This document shows positions 1 to 8,593 of a stretch of DNA of 64,000 nucleotides, piece by piece; within the stretch, counting starts at the first letter, position 1; every line of letters starts with the position of its first letter. Below the pieces are notes generated by a model, which was given only the letters and a program-made list of their open reading frames with translations, made no database searches and was not told the DNA's origin. The stretch covers positions 389,501-453,500 of the forward strand of contig NZ_CP150662.1 of NCBI RefSeq assembly GCF_038024125.1, given 5' to 3'. The translations under genes and the position numbers were made by a program. Origin of the DNA: Polaribacter gangjinensis (GTDB lineage Bacteria; Bacteroidota; Bacteroidia; Flavobacteriales; Flavobacteriaceae).

Positions 1-99
1 AGGAGTGGGGTGTTTGCGCTAGTTGGGTACGAACTTGACGCCCTCACTAGCTAGGTTTTAAGTTAGCAAAAGAAATAGAGACTTATAAAAGTTTAAGTT
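1..99. other. Window edge, short imperfect inverted repeat
   Basis: No gene is seen here. Positions 18-27 and 41-51 form an imperfect inverted repeat (GCTAGT/ACTAGC plus GGG/CCC) just downstream of the res stop codon. It could be a terminator or the edge of a palindromic cassette element, but there is no T-run and the neighbouring sequence is missing. Confidence 0.2.
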
Positions 100-2736
100 T
101 TACATTTTACTTATCAATTCCTTTGCTTTGTCCAACGTGTATGCTCCTTTAATTTCTTTCTTGTCAAATACCATAAAATAGGCAAATTCTTGTCCTGCTT
201 GTCGTTCCCATTCGTTACCTAATCTGCATTTTGCCTCACTGTCTGAACCGTCTAAATGGTCTCCTTTGGTTTCTATTAAAATCGTCTTTCCCGATTTTGT
301 CTGCATTATAAAATCAGGGTAGTGGTTGGCTTTAAATCCGTTGATGTAAAATCCTTTACCACGTTCTAGGTTTCTATGCCAAAATGCAACATTAGAGGAA
401 GTTCCGATTTCCATTGCAACTCGTTCTTCAAATCCATTCATTGAGCCTTCTCTTTCGTAAAGTGAATTTCCAATGGATGAACCTGTATTACCTGGCACAA
501 TTTCGTTGCCTAATTTCCAATTTGCTTTGGTGTTTATTTTTTTAGATTTTAGTAAGTCCATAAAACGACCTTCTGCATACGAGTCAGACAATTGGCGGAT
601 TTTACCTTTTATTTTATCCGTATAGCTCCATTTCCTTACCAGTATATCTCGAAGTTGTTCGGTGTTCATACTTTTCAAAATACGTCCAATATAAACCTTA
701 ATTTCTTGGTCGGGAATTGGGTACATATTTCCTATAATCTGCATCATTTGATGTGTGATGTCTGTTATTTGATTGTCTTTAGGTTTAGCTAAAATGTATT
801 CTGCGATTGGGTCTTTTACCATACTATCTTCAATTTTGGTAAAAGATGGTCTGTATTCGTTCTTTTTAGATTCTTCTAAGTCTATTTTGTATAAGTCAGA
901 CGAAATCTGGTCAAAGTCAATTTTGATGTCTTCGTCTGAAAGTTTAAAATCTTTTAGCAAGGATTCACGATTAAGAAATTCTTCTTCTGTGCCGAAAATG
1001 TCGCTTGCTGTTACTTTAATGAAGAATTGCGGAAACTCAATTTTGTCAATGAAATCCTTATTGGAATCCTTAACTTTATAACGTTTTACTTTTGTACCCA
1101 TTTCTTGAAATATAGTTGAGTAAACAGGTTGTTTTTCCTGTTCTTTTATTTGTTCCTCTAATTTTCGGTTTTGTTCTTCTGCAATGGTTTCAATTTCTGT
1201 AATTACCGAAGTTGTTACCGTTTCTTCTTCGTCTACATTTGGGTCAAACGTTACTCTATTTTTGTCTATCGTTTCATCTTGTTCTTCAACTTGTTGTTCT
1301 GGGAAAAGAAAAGATTCAACTGGGTCTGTTGTAACTGTTTTCTTTTCTTCTTCGGTCATTTTATCGACTTTGCGATAATCTTTTTCGCTGAAACCTGATT
1401 CTTGTAACCCTTTTACAATACTTTGTAAGGTTTCGTTGAACTTGGCAGAAGCCGTGAGAACATAAGAAAGGTTTAATTGAAATGATTTATGCTTTTGAAC
1501 ATAAGGCTGTCGTAAAACACGACCTAAAATTTGTTCTACATCAACCGAACTTGATTTGTCTGCTAATGATGCCAAAATGTATGCAAACGGACAATCCCAA
1601 CCTTCTTTTAATGCGTTGATGGTAATGATGTAACGAACTTCACATTCCTTGCTCATTAAATCTATACCTTTCAACTCGTCAATATTGGCAGTTTTGATTT
1701 TGATATGACTTTCTGGAATACCTAAACCTAACAATTGTTCTTTCAGTTTTTCAAAAGTTGTGTTATCGTCTTTGGTTTTGGGTTGTGCTTGAAAAAGTAC
1801 AATCGGACGAATGTATTTACCGCCTTCGGATTCTTGCTTTTTAGCAAGATTCTCTAATTTTCGTTGTAAATGCAAAGCATTGTTTATTACTTCCGTTTTA
1901 TCGTGGTTGTTATACACGATTACAGGAAGTTTTACCATATGTTCCTTTTTTAGTTCAATGGCAGGAACAAGACTTACTATATTGCTATTGGCTTTTGGTG
2001 TAGCTGTTAAGTCTAAAATGAATGACGGATTCAAGTTTTTGAGCATATCTACACTCAAATCACTTTCTGCGTTGTGGCTTTCATCCACTACCAAGACAGG
2101 ATTGAGGTAACGCAACACATTAATTAACGCTGTATCATCTACACCACTCAGAATATGCTCGCTGTTTTTGTATTGGGACACAAAGGCTTCCAACTGTCCA
2201 TTTTCTTGAAATACCTTTCTATCTTCTTTGTTGTTTGCTCTTAAACTGGCAAAACTCATTACAAAAATACTCAACTGGTCTCTGACAACTGTTGGATTGA
2301 AGTTTGAACCCTGTAATAAATCTGCTTTTTGATAAATTTCAACTCGGTTATTAAAAAGGGAATTCAGTTTTTGACGATAAGGATGTTCTGGATTGGAAAG
2401 CGTATTTACCGTTTGTTGTAATAAATTACTCCAAGGTACTAACCAAATTACAGCTTTGGGTTTTGCGGAATCGTAAGCTGAAAAAATGCTATGCAATGCA
2501 TTAACGGCAATAAAAGTTTTGCCGCCTGCCGTTGGCACTTTCACGCAGACGTGGGCTGCATTTGGAATGTTATTTTTATAGGATTCCATTCCTGTGCCAT
2601 CCAATGGATTGTAAGGTCCAATTTTGTCTTCCCAATATTGGTTAAATGCTTTGGCTAAACTTTTATGCTCTTGAACATAACCCAAGTATTCTTCCAAATT
2701 CTCAATTACTTTTCGCTGATAACTTTTTAATTCCAT
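100..2736 (-). CDS. res: Type III restriction enzyme Res subunit (SF2 helicase with C-terminal nuclease)
   Basis: This 878-residue protein is the ATP-dependent motor and nuclease of a type III restriction system. It works with the Mod methyltransferase encoded upstream and cleaves DNA whose sites are unmethylated. Residues 67-74 (VPTAGGKT) form the Walker A motif, DESH is motif II, and EQILGRVLRQP matches SF2 motif VI. Near the C terminus, PD at 807-808 followed by E822-T-K824 fits the PD-(D/E)xK endonuclease core. The length is normal for Res. It is the last gene of a minus-strand operon. The start MELKSYQ is chosen because it opens directly into the conserved helicase N terminus. All catalytic motifs appear intact. 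Confidence 0.92.
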   Translation of the reverse strand: MELKSYQRKVIENLEEYLGYVQEHKSLAKAFNQYWEDKIGPYNPLDGTGMESYKNNIPNAAHVCVKVPTAGGKTFIAVNALHSIFSAYDSAKPKAVIWLVPWSNLLQQTVNTLSNPEHPYRQKLNSLFNNRVEIYQKADLLQGSNFNPTVVRDQLSIFVMSFASLRANNKEDRKVFQENGQLEAFVSQYKNSEHILSGVDDTALINVLRYLNPVLVVDESHNAESDLSVDMLKNLNPSFILDLTATPKANSNIVSLVPAIELKKEHMVKLPVIVYNNHDKTEVINNALHLQRKLENLAKKQESEGGKYIRPIVLFQAQPKTKDDNTTFEKLKEQLLGLGIPESHIKIKTANIDELKGIDLMSKECEVRYIITINALKEGWDCPFAYILASLADKSSSVDVEQILGRVLRQPYVQKHKSFQLNLSYVLTASAKFNETLQSIVKGLQESGFSEKDYRKVDKMTEEEKKTVTTDPVESFLFPEQQVEEQDETIDKNRVTFDPNVDEEETVTTSVITEIETIAEEQNRKLEEQIKEQEKQPVYSTIFQEMGTKVKRYKVKDSNKDFIDKIEFPQFFIKVTASDIFGTEEEFLNRESLLKDFKLSDEDIKIDFDQISSDLYKIDLEESKKNEYRPSFTKIEDSMVKDPIAEYILAKPKDNQITDITHQMMQIIGNMYPIPDQEIKVYIGRILKSMNTEQLRDILVRKWSYTDKIKGKIRQLSDSYAEGRFMDLLKSKKINTKANWKLGNEIVPGNTGSSIGNSLYEREGSMNGFEERVAMEIGTSSNVAFWHRNLERGKGFYINGFKANHYPDFIMQTKSGKTILIETKGDHLDGSDSEAKCRLGNEWERQAGQEFAYFMVFDKKEIKGAYTLDKAKELISKM

Positions 2737-2947
2737 ATTTCTACTAATTTATCGTGCACAACACCTGTCATCTTCTTGTGCATTCCCTATTTCTTTGCAT
2801 AACAAAGCGCTATTTCTTGTGTATAAAAATTTAACGTGTTTAAAAATCTTTACTTTCTTATCCATATTATTATTTAATGTATAAGAAAAGCTATTTTTTG
2901 TACACGTTATCCTTATATGTATAAGAAAACCACTTTTTCTATACATA
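2737..2947 (-). other. res-fic spacer with degenerate repeats
   Basis: This 211-bp spacer separates fic from res. It contains four imperfect copies of a motif resembling gCTATTTcTTgTGTATA, near 2786, 2808, 2889 and 2929, and a GTGCACAAC word at 2755-2763. A 65-codon open frame crosses it (2749-2946), but its translation follows the repeats and matches no family I recognise, so I do not call a gene. The repeats could mark an old insertion between fic and res. Confidence 0.3.
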
Positions 2948-4033
2948 TTATCTTTCTTTCAATATTTTCAAGAGCGGTTCATTGATATAATAATTACTCC
3001 GCCCAATTTTAACTTTTGTGAGCATTTTTGCTTTTGCCAATTCATTTAAATACAAGGTTGCTGTATGCCTGTGCACCCTTAATTCTTTTTCTAAAAAACT
3101 GATTTTAGAATAAGGGTGCTTAAAAAGGATATTGATTAAATCGTGGCTATAGAAACTATAATTGCTTCGGATTTCTTTTTTGTAGTCGTCCATTAGCAGT
3201 TTTATTTTATTTACCACTACAATGGTTTCTTTAGCAGTAAGTTCAACGCCTTTCAACATCCACACAATCCATTCTTCCCAACTTCCTTTTGTACGAACTT
3301 CTTGTAATAAGCGGTAATAATCGCTTTTATTTTTAATGATGTAACTACTTAGATACAGAACAGGAATATCTAACAAGCCTTGTTGCACCAAGTATAGAAT
3401 ATTTAACAAACGCCCCGTTCTGCCATTGCCGTCTAAAAAAGGATGAATACTCTCAAACTGAAAATGGATGATAGGCATTTTTATCAAAGCATCTATATCG
3501 TGAAAATCTGGCACGTTAATGTAACGCTCCAAATTATCGAGTAAACTTTGAATTTCATAATAATGTTGCGGAGGTGTGTAAACAACTTCTTGCGTTTTAG
3601 GATTTTTTAAAACAGTTCCCGGTATTTTCCGAATTGGATGATTAGGTGAAATTAATTCTTGAATACGTTTTATATCATTGACTGTTAGCAATCCTTTATT
3701 TCTAACAATCTCCAATCCTAATTTTATAGCCTTGGAATAGTTAAGCGCCTCTTTTGCCGTAACCGAAGCCACCGTTTCATCAATGCTGGCTTGGTACATT
3801 TCATCATCTGTAGTTACAATATTCTCAATTTCGTTACTGTCTTTTGCTTCTTGAAGCGTAAGCGTATCAAGCAATATTTGAGAATTTGGAATTTTAGAAA
3901 CCTCTCCTTTAAGTTGACCTAGTGCTCGTGAAGCCCTATTCAATTGTTTTAATATAGTTACAGACTCAGAATCTATTTTAGGTGGTAGATTCTCAATGAT
4001 GAATGATGAATGATGAATGTTGGATTCGTTCAT
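2948..4033 (-). CDS. Fic family protein (class II, self-inhibited AMPylase fold)
   Basis: Fic proteins transfer AMP or related groups onto hydroxyl side chains of target proteins. The 361-residue product has the canonical core motif HPFLDGNGRTGR at 197-208. The N-terminal region carries S66-N-E-I-E70-N71, which matches the (S/T)xxxE(G/N) inhibitory helix, placing it in class II, where the inhibitory helix is N-terminal in the same chain. The C terminus looks like a winged helix, giving the Fic_N-Fic-wHTH layout common in stand-alone bacterial Fic proteins. Its ATG overlaps the stop of the four-helix-bundle gene by 4 bp, implying translational coupling. The first about 14 residues are encoded by a 7-bp tandem repeat. 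A target cannot be deduced. Confidence 0.88.
   Translation of the reverse strand: MNESNIHHSSFIIENLPPKIDSESVTILKQLNRASRALGQLKGEVSKIPNSQILLDTLTLQEAKDSNEIENIVTTDDEMYQASIDETVASVTAKEALNYSKAIKLGLEIVRNKGLLTVNDIKRIQELISPNHPIRKIPGTVLKNPKTQEVVYTPPQHYYEIQSLLDNLERYINVPDFHDIDALIKMPIIHFQFESIHPFLDGNGRTGRLLNILYLVQQGLLDIPVLYLSSYIIKNKSDYYRLLQEVRTKGSWEEWIVWMLKGVELTAKETIVVVNKIKLLMDDYKKEIRSNYSFYSHDLINILFKHPYSKISFLEKELRVHRHTATLYLNELAKAKMLTKVKIGRSNYYINEPLLKILKER
3995..4019. repeat. 7-bp tandem repeat inside the fic N terminus
   Basis: The heptamer AATGATG is repeated three times with a fourth diverged copy. It encodes the poorly conserved start of Fic and touches the junction with the upstream gene. Slippage here would shift the fic frame close to its start. 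Confidence 0.6.
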
Positions 4034-4395
4034 TTTTTCAAATTTTGTTTTACAGTTAGAATTGAGCTTTTTAGGATTTTCAAAAGTTCATTTGCATTTC
4101 CGCAAATACTTTCAAATTCACTTTGATTGATAAACTCAGTTTCTTTTAAAAGTTCAAGCCAATAAATGGATTCATCACATTCTTTTTGAGCAATTCCAAG
4201 TTTATGGATAAAGTCTGCTTTGCTCTCTGCATTTTGAGCTTCACGAACTAATGCTCCAACGGCTGTTCCACTTCGTAATAGTTGCTTACTCATTACAAAC
4301 TCTTTTTTCTCTGCTAATAGAAACTTGTAGAGATTAACAATCCTTATTGCAAAAGCAAAAGACTTGTCGAGTAATATGTTTTCTCTTTTTTTCAT
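4030..4395 (-). CDS. Four helix bundle protein (23S rRNA intervening-sequence/S23 family)
   Basis: This 121-residue protein resembles the small helical S23-type family, often encoded in rRNA intervening sequences or near mobile and defence genes. The pattern LRSGTAVGALVREAQNAES, followed by a helix containing HKLGIAQKECDESIYWLELL, is characteristic of the family. No enzymatic motif is visible and the biochemical role is unknown. It lies between mod and fic in the RM operon and is translationally coupled to fic by a 4-bp overlap. It may be a passenger acquired together with fic. Confidence 0.85.
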   Translation of the reverse strand: MKKRENILLDKSFAFAIRIVNLYKFLLAEKKEFVMSKQLLRSGTAVGALVREAQNAESKADFIHKLGIAQKECDESIYWLELLKETEFINQSEFESICGNANELLKILKSSILTVKQNLKK

Positions 4396-4418
4396 AATTC
4401 ATCGTTCAACATTCATAA

Positions 4419-6032
4419 CTAAAACCGTGTGATGTCTCTTGGTATTTTTTTGAAAATGATGTTCTTCTTTGCCATAAAATCCTTTGGCAACAAACAATTG
4501 TCGGCATAGATTACATATTGCTCGCCTTTGGTTTTGATGAGTTCCAAAGCATCAAAATCTAATGTGGTTAGTCTGTCTTTTTCGTAAATGAAATAATATG
4601 CCGATTCATCTTTTTTGCCTAAAAAATAAGGTTCTTTGTTTGGCTCTTTAAATGAAGTTCGAGTTTCCGAAAACCAAATGTATTCTCTGATTTTTGCCAA
4701 GCCAACTTTCTCGTTTAGGTTTAGGTTTTCATCAAATAATGGTAAGCCGAGTTCGTAAAAGTCAAATGCTCCGCCTGTTCCTGCTACTGCTTTTGCTCCT
4801 GTACCATATCCTTTGGTTACTCGCTTTACTCTTTCTGCTGTAATATCATTGGCGTAATCTTCCATTTCAACTAAAATGAATTTTCGATTGCCATTGTCTT
4901 GTTCATTCAAGTTCAATACTGCGTGGGCAGTTGTTCCTGAACCTGCGAATGAGTCTAGGATAATTGAATCTTTTTCGGTTGATAATTCAAGCATTCTTTT
5001 GATTAATTGGAATGGCTTCGGAAAGTCAAAAGTCGAAGAGTTAGAAAATATTTCTTTAATTGTTTTTTTTGAAGTTCTATTACTACCTACGTCTGTATGA
5101 TTCCACAACGTTTCTGCTGGTCGTTCAGAGTTTTCAGCAAAAATTCTTGTATAAACAGACCACCCATTATTGCTTTTAATAAATTCAATTCTATCTTTTT
5201 GTTTTTCATAAGTATCTTTTTTCCATCTCCATCTACCTTCGGAACCATCCTGTTTTAGAGGATAAACATCTTCTCCATTAGGGGCTTTTATTGAGTAAAA
5301 CATTGTTGGACGAGCTTCTCTTGTATCATCTCCACTCCCCATTGCTCTTAAAGATTTTAAATAGTAAGCCTTACCATCAGAACTTCTTTTATTATAATGT
5401 TTAGGTAAATTCTCATTATCTAATTTAAGTCTAGAAATATTAAAAACTGCAATATTTTTGGAATAATTTAGTATATACTCGTGCTTAGTTGAGTAAAATT
5501 GAGCATCCATTCTTGGGCTATCAGATCTTTCCCAAACAATATTTGAAAGAAAATTCCTAACCCCAAAAATCTCATCACAAATCAATTTTAAATTAGCTTG
5601 TTCATTATCATCAATACTTATAAAAATAGCCCCATCATCTGCCAAAAGTTTATGAAGTAATTTCAATCGTGGGTACATCATACACAACCATTTATCATGG
5701 CGTGTAAGGTCTTCGCCATCTTTGCCTACCACTTCGCCTAACCATTTTTTTATTTTCGGGTGGTTTACATTGTCGTTATACACCCAATTTTCATTGCCTG
5801 TATTGTACGGTGGGTCAATATAGATGCACTTTACTTTTCCTTCGTATTCGGGCAACAAACTTTTTAAGGCTTCAAGGTTGTCACCGTTTATGATTTTGTT
5901 TCCGCTGTTGGTTGGTTCGGTTTGTTCGCCATTATCTGCTGTAAAACCATATTTGTGTTCCAAAACCCTGTATGGTACATCTTGGTGGTGGCTCACCACT
6001 TTTTCTTTTCCTATCCAATTGAGTGTTGGCAT
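4419..6032 (-). CDS. mod: Type III modification methyltransferase Mod (beta-class N6-adenine MTase)
   Basis: Mod recognises the asymmetric target of the type III system and methylates adenine; it also provides sequence specificity for Res. The 537-residue chain has DPPY at 73-76 (motif IV) well before DSFAGSGTTAHA near residue 365 (motif I, SAM binding). This motif order defines the beta class. The variable region between them is expected to contain the target recognition domain. The start MPTLNWIGKEKV fits the family. It lies 1 bp downstream of the 5'-nucleotidase gene and 23 bp upstream of the four-helix-bundle gene. It is somewhat short for Mod but no motif is missing. The recognition sequence cannot be predicted. 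Confidence 0.93.
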   Translation of the reverse strand: MPTLNWIGKEKVVSHHQDVPYRVLEHKYGFTADNGEQTEPTNSGNKIINGDNLEALKSLLPEYEGKVKCIYIDPPYNTGNENWVYNDNVNHPKIKKWLGEVVGKDGEDLTRHDKWLCMMYPRLKLLHKLLADDGAIFISIDDNEQANLKLICDEIFGVRNFLSNIVWERSDSPRMDAQFYSTKHEYILNYSKNIAVFNISRLKLDNENLPKHYNKRSSDGKAYYLKSLRAMGSGDDTREARPTMFYSIKAPNGEDVYPLKQDGSEGRWRWKKDTYEKQKDRIEFIKSNNGWSVYTRIFAENSERPAETLWNHTDVGSNRTSKKTIKEIFSNSSTFDFPKPFQLIKRMLELSTEKDSIILDSFAGSGTTAHAVLNLNEQDNGNRKFILVEMEDYANDITAERVKRVTKGYGTGAKAVAGTGGAFDFYELGLPLFDENLNLNEKVGLAKIREYIWFSETRTSFKEPNKEPYFLGKKDESAYYFIYEKDRLTTLDFDALELIKTKGEQYVIYADNCLLPKDFMAKKNIIFKKIPRDITRF

Positions 6033-6033
6033 A

Positions 6034-7002
6034 TTAGTTTTCTTTTATTTTCTTCGGTTCTACAATAATTTCCTTCTCATAATTTTTGAGAATGGAATTG
6101 GTTTTATACAATACTCGTCCGCAAGGAATCTTTTTACTTGAATCACTTAAATGAGTATGTTGGTCGTCAAAAAAGATATGAGCACCAAATGCTTCTAAAA
6201 CTTTTTCTTTTGGCAGTCCGCCCATAAAGTAAGCTTCATCAACGTAAACATTCCAATGTCTTAGCGTTTTGATTACTCGCATATGGCTTGGTGCATTTCG
6301 AGCTGTAACTATTGCAATACGTAAAGGTGAAAGTTCCTTTTCAACGGGCAGGAAGTCTTGAATATCGGATAGTTTTCTTAGTAGTACTGCAAAAGGGCCA
6401 TCATTCAAAGGCACATCTTCATTTTCCTTCTCGTGTTTATGAAATGCGTCAATATCTTTGGTCTTGTAAATGATTTCAGATTCTTCTGAAAACACAACTG
6501 CATCTGCATCAAAAGCAAATTTTACTCTGTCCGTTTCAGGCTCAAAATTTTGTGGTGGGTCGTATATTAATGCAGTTGCACAATTTGCTGTGTCAGCAAT
6601 TTTTTGAACGTCACTTTCGTCACGAGAAAGAAATAAGTCAATATCAAAAGCATCAATGAAAGGGGCAAGTGGTTCGCCACCTGAAAATGCCCATCTTGTT
6701 ATTGGAAGTTTATAGTGTTCAATTGCTTTTAAAACTCTTACTCCTGTTTCGGGGCTGTTTCTTGACATTACTACAACTTCAACGATTGGGTTTTTCTTGT
6801 CAACGTGTGTATTTAGTTTTAGCAAAGCTTCAACCAATGGAAATGCAGTTCCTTTTTCAAGTAGTTTGTCTTCATTAGCCAATTGGTATTCCCGAAATCC
6901 ACGAATATTTTTTTCTCTAAAAATCTGTTCTTCTTCTTCGAGATTGAAAAGTGCTCTCGAAGAAACACCAACCACTAATATTTTTGAAAAGTCTACTGGC
7001 AT
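6034..7002 (-). CDS. 5'-nucleotidase (PF06189-like, cytosolic 5'-nucleotidase family)
   Basis: The 322-residue product resembles the family that dephosphorylates nucleoside monophosphates (cytosolic 5'-nucleotidase 1-like). Recognisable segments are VSSRALFNLEEEEQIF at the N terminus, VVVMSRNSPETGVRVLKAIE, WAFSGGEPLAPFIDAFDIDL, and FAFDADAVVFSEESE with its aspartates. It sits between the XRE regulator (the stop and start are adjacent) and mod (1-bp gap), so it is an integral part of the RM operon. Such enzymes are not required for type III restriction. A role in nucleotide depletion or in recycling restriction products is inference only. Confidence 0.85.
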   Translation of the reverse strand: MPVDFSKILVVGVSSRALFNLEEEEQIFREKNIRGFREYQLANEDKLLEKGTAFPLVEALLKLNTHVDKKNPIVEVVVMSRNSPETGVRVLKAIEHYKLPITRWAFSGGEPLAPFIDAFDIDLFLSRDESDVQKIADTANCATALIYDPPQNFEPETDRVKFAFDADAVVFSEESEIIYKTKDIDAFHKHEKENEDVPLNDGPFAVLLRKLSDIQDFLPVEKELSPLRIAIVTARNAPSHMRVIKTLRHWNVYVDEAYFMGGLPKEKVLEAFGAHIFFDDQHTHLSDSSKKIPCGRVLYKTNSILKNYEKEIIVEPKKIKEN

Positions 7003-7200
7003 CTATTTTTCTTTGTTTGATATTATCAATTCTTTCACGTCAATGTCCAAAATTTCAGCTATTTCCATTAAGGTTTCCAAGCGTGGTTGTTGTCGGTTTT
7101 GAGCATAAGCATTTACCATATTGTAGCTTTTCCCAAGTTTTTCAGCCAACCAAGTCTGCTTAATTCCTTTCTGTTCCAACACTTCTTTAATTCTGTTCAT
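7003..7200 (-). CDS. XRE-family small regulator (controller-type protein)
   Basis: This 65-residue protein is essentially one Cro/C1 helix-turn-helix: IKQTWLAEKLGKSYNMVNAYAQNRQQP spans the HTH core, and LETLMEIAEILDIDVKELI is the typical second half. It is the first gene of the RM operon and directly abuts the nucleotidase gene. The size and position fit a controller protein that delays or limits expression of a restriction enzyme, though that role is inferred. No clear dyad operator was identified in the 200 bp upstream. Confidence 0.88.
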   Translation of the reverse strand: MNRIKEVLEQKGIKQTWLAEKLGKSYNMVNAYAQNRQQPRLETLMEIAEILDIDVKELIISNKEK

Positions 7201-7457
7201 TGTAATTCGGTCTTGTCTATTTTCAAAGGTCTAATTGAATCGCTTCGCTTATTTCAGACGTTATTATGTCAGCCGCTAATTTAGTCAGTTTATTTTAAAT
7301 ATCTTAAAAAACTGTGTATATAATGTAAATATTTTGTTAAGGTGCGGTGGAAAAGGGCAAGCTCTTTTGGTTTTTCAGCGTTGGCTTTGTGTGTCGGTAA
7401 AAACCAAATGTGCTTGACCGAGCGTTGGCTTTTTACACTGACGCACAAATGGTTTAC
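7201..7457. other. RM operon upstream region with an inverted repeat
   Basis: No gene is seen. Positions 7386-7403 and 7430-7449 form an imperfect inverted repeat (TTTGTGTGTCGGT...ACACTGACGCACAAA) enclosing a direct repeat of GCGTTGGCTTT. The RM promoter should lie around 7205-7260, but no exact TAnnTTTG box was found. This is the junction between the RM operon and the accessory stretch. Confidence 0.35.
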
Positions 7458-7593
7458 ATGCGCAACTTCATATAACATTAATAAATTAACAGCTTATATA
7501 CTAACCCCTAAAATACACTTTTTTTAAAAGCAAAAACACCCCAAAACAAAAAACAGTGTTTTTCCTATAAGTTGTTAAGGAAAAACACGGTGT
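7458..7593. repeat. Dispersed hairpin repeat, copy 1 of 3
   Basis: This about 135-bp element starts with ATGCGCAACTT, contains CCCCTAAAATACA and CACCCCAAAACAAAA, and ends in a stem-loop with arms at 7553-7566 and 7578-7591. Two more copies lie at 10885 and 11762, all in the same orientation. The arms here have one mismatch (CAGTG against CACGG), but the stem is two pairs longer than in the other copies. Confidence 0.8.
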
Positions 7594-7635
7594 AAAACTT
7601 TTTCAAGAAAGCTTTACAGTTACATAAACACAAAG

Positions 7636-7788
7636 TTTTCGGTTTTAGTAATTGGTTGGGTCAGTGGGTCATTGTGCCAATTTTTATAATGGCTTGATGG
7701 GTAAACCCCAAAATGTAATTCTTATATGTCAATCAGTTTTTGATGTGCCAAAGTAGGCAAGAGCAAGCAATGGCTCATAGTCATTGTT
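7636..7788 (-). repeat. attC-like palindromic site D (weakest copy)
   Basis: The site begins, read on the minus strand, 11 bp after the stop of the secreted-protein gene, with the word AACAATG (plus-strand CATTGTT at 7782-7788). It contains the TTTTCGGTT core at 7636-7644 shared with sites A and B. The two arms are hard to pair along their whole length. It is listed because the AACAATG word and its distance to the stop codon match the two better sites. Confidence 0.35.
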
Positions 7789-7799
7789 GTAAAGAGTTT

Positions 7800-8432
7800 T
7801 TATTGGCATTCATTATATTTATCTACAACGTCTTTAATATCTTCTTTTGTATATCTTTTTTCATCAAGTTTAGCAACTAAATAAGGACAATCTGCAAAAT
7901 ATTCCATCGCTCTTTTTTTAAAGGAACTTGATATTCTTGCAGTAATCATTGGACTTGCAATTTCTTCATTTTCTCTTTTAACATAAAACTCACTAAAATC
8001 TTTGAAAGAATAATTGTAATTCCAAGTTCCTCCATATGCACCTCCCATATATGTTGGTGTTGTAGTTGTTAAACTTACACTTCTTGCATACAACGTGGCT
8101 TTACCTGCGCTTATAACTTTAAAAAGGCCTTTTGTGTTTTTGGATGTTTGTACATATTCATACAAAGCAATTTCGGAATCAGCGTTTATAAAAATTACTT
8201 TTTTCACTTGAGTTTCGTCGTATTTGACATTTTTATAATTTTTATTTTTTCGGTATTTAACTTTTTCTTTTCCATTGATGGTTATTAAATCTTTGGAAAT
8301 CATGGGAAGTTTAATATATCCTATCAAAGTATCTCCAGTAAGTAACACCAATTTACCTTTAGTCCAAGCATATTGACCATAGGTTACTGAAACTGTCAAA
8401 AGGCATAATACTATTGTAATTTTAATTCTCAT
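7800..8432 (-). CDS. Hypothetical secreted protein
   Basis: The gene is not recognised. The chosen start (ATG at 8432) gives a 210-residue protein beginning MRIKITIVLCLLTVSVTYGQ, a clear Sec signal peptide with an A/G-x-x-Q type end. An upstream in-frame extension to 8576 only translates the attC-like repeat and is rejected. The mature part is lysine- and tyrosine-rich beta-type sequence with a segment TLIGYIKLP resembling proteins that store a small beta sandwich, and one C-terminal cysteine pair. It stands alone between two attC-like sites, so it looks like a single-gene cassette. Confidence 0.65.
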   Translation of the reverse strand: MRIKITIVLCLLTVSVTYGQYAWTKGKLVLLTGDTLIGYIKLPMISKDLITINGKEKVKYRKNKNYKNVKYDETQVKKVIFINADSEIALYEYVQTSKNTKGLFKVISAGKATLYARSVSLTTTTPTYMGGAYGGTWNYNYSFKDFSEFYVKRENEEIASPMITARISSSFKKRAMEYFADCPYLVAKLDEKRYTKEDIKDVVDKYNECQ

Positions 8433-8466
8433 ATTTTTTGGTTCAACATGTTTGCTAGGGTTTGCA

Positions 8467-8583
8467 TGTATGAGCAGTAGCGGATTAATAGACACTACTT
8501 TTCGGTTGGTAATATACATAATTAAAGTAAAATAGCGATTTGAGTTACAACCCAAACCGCTATTGTTTTTATACATTGTTGTG
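8467..8583 (-). repeat. attC-like palindromic site A
   Basis: Arms at 8467-8483 (TGTATGAGCAGTAGCGG) and 8557-8575 pair with few mismatches and enclose a variable middle containing ACTTTTCGGTT (8497-8507). Outside the arm lies GTTGTGC at 8577-8583, close to the integron core consensus GTTRRRY on one strand. The site starts 11 bp after the stop of the HAD gene at 8594. Confidence 0.55.
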
Positions 8584-8593
8584 CAATGCTTTT

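Noticed and set aside
2749..2946. 65-codon minus-strand frame between fic and res
   Set aside because: Its translation follows imperfect DNA repeats and resembles no family.
7290..7478. Overlapping frames on both strands near 7290-7527
   Set aside because: They are produced by the inverted repeat and hairpin repeat; no protein features.
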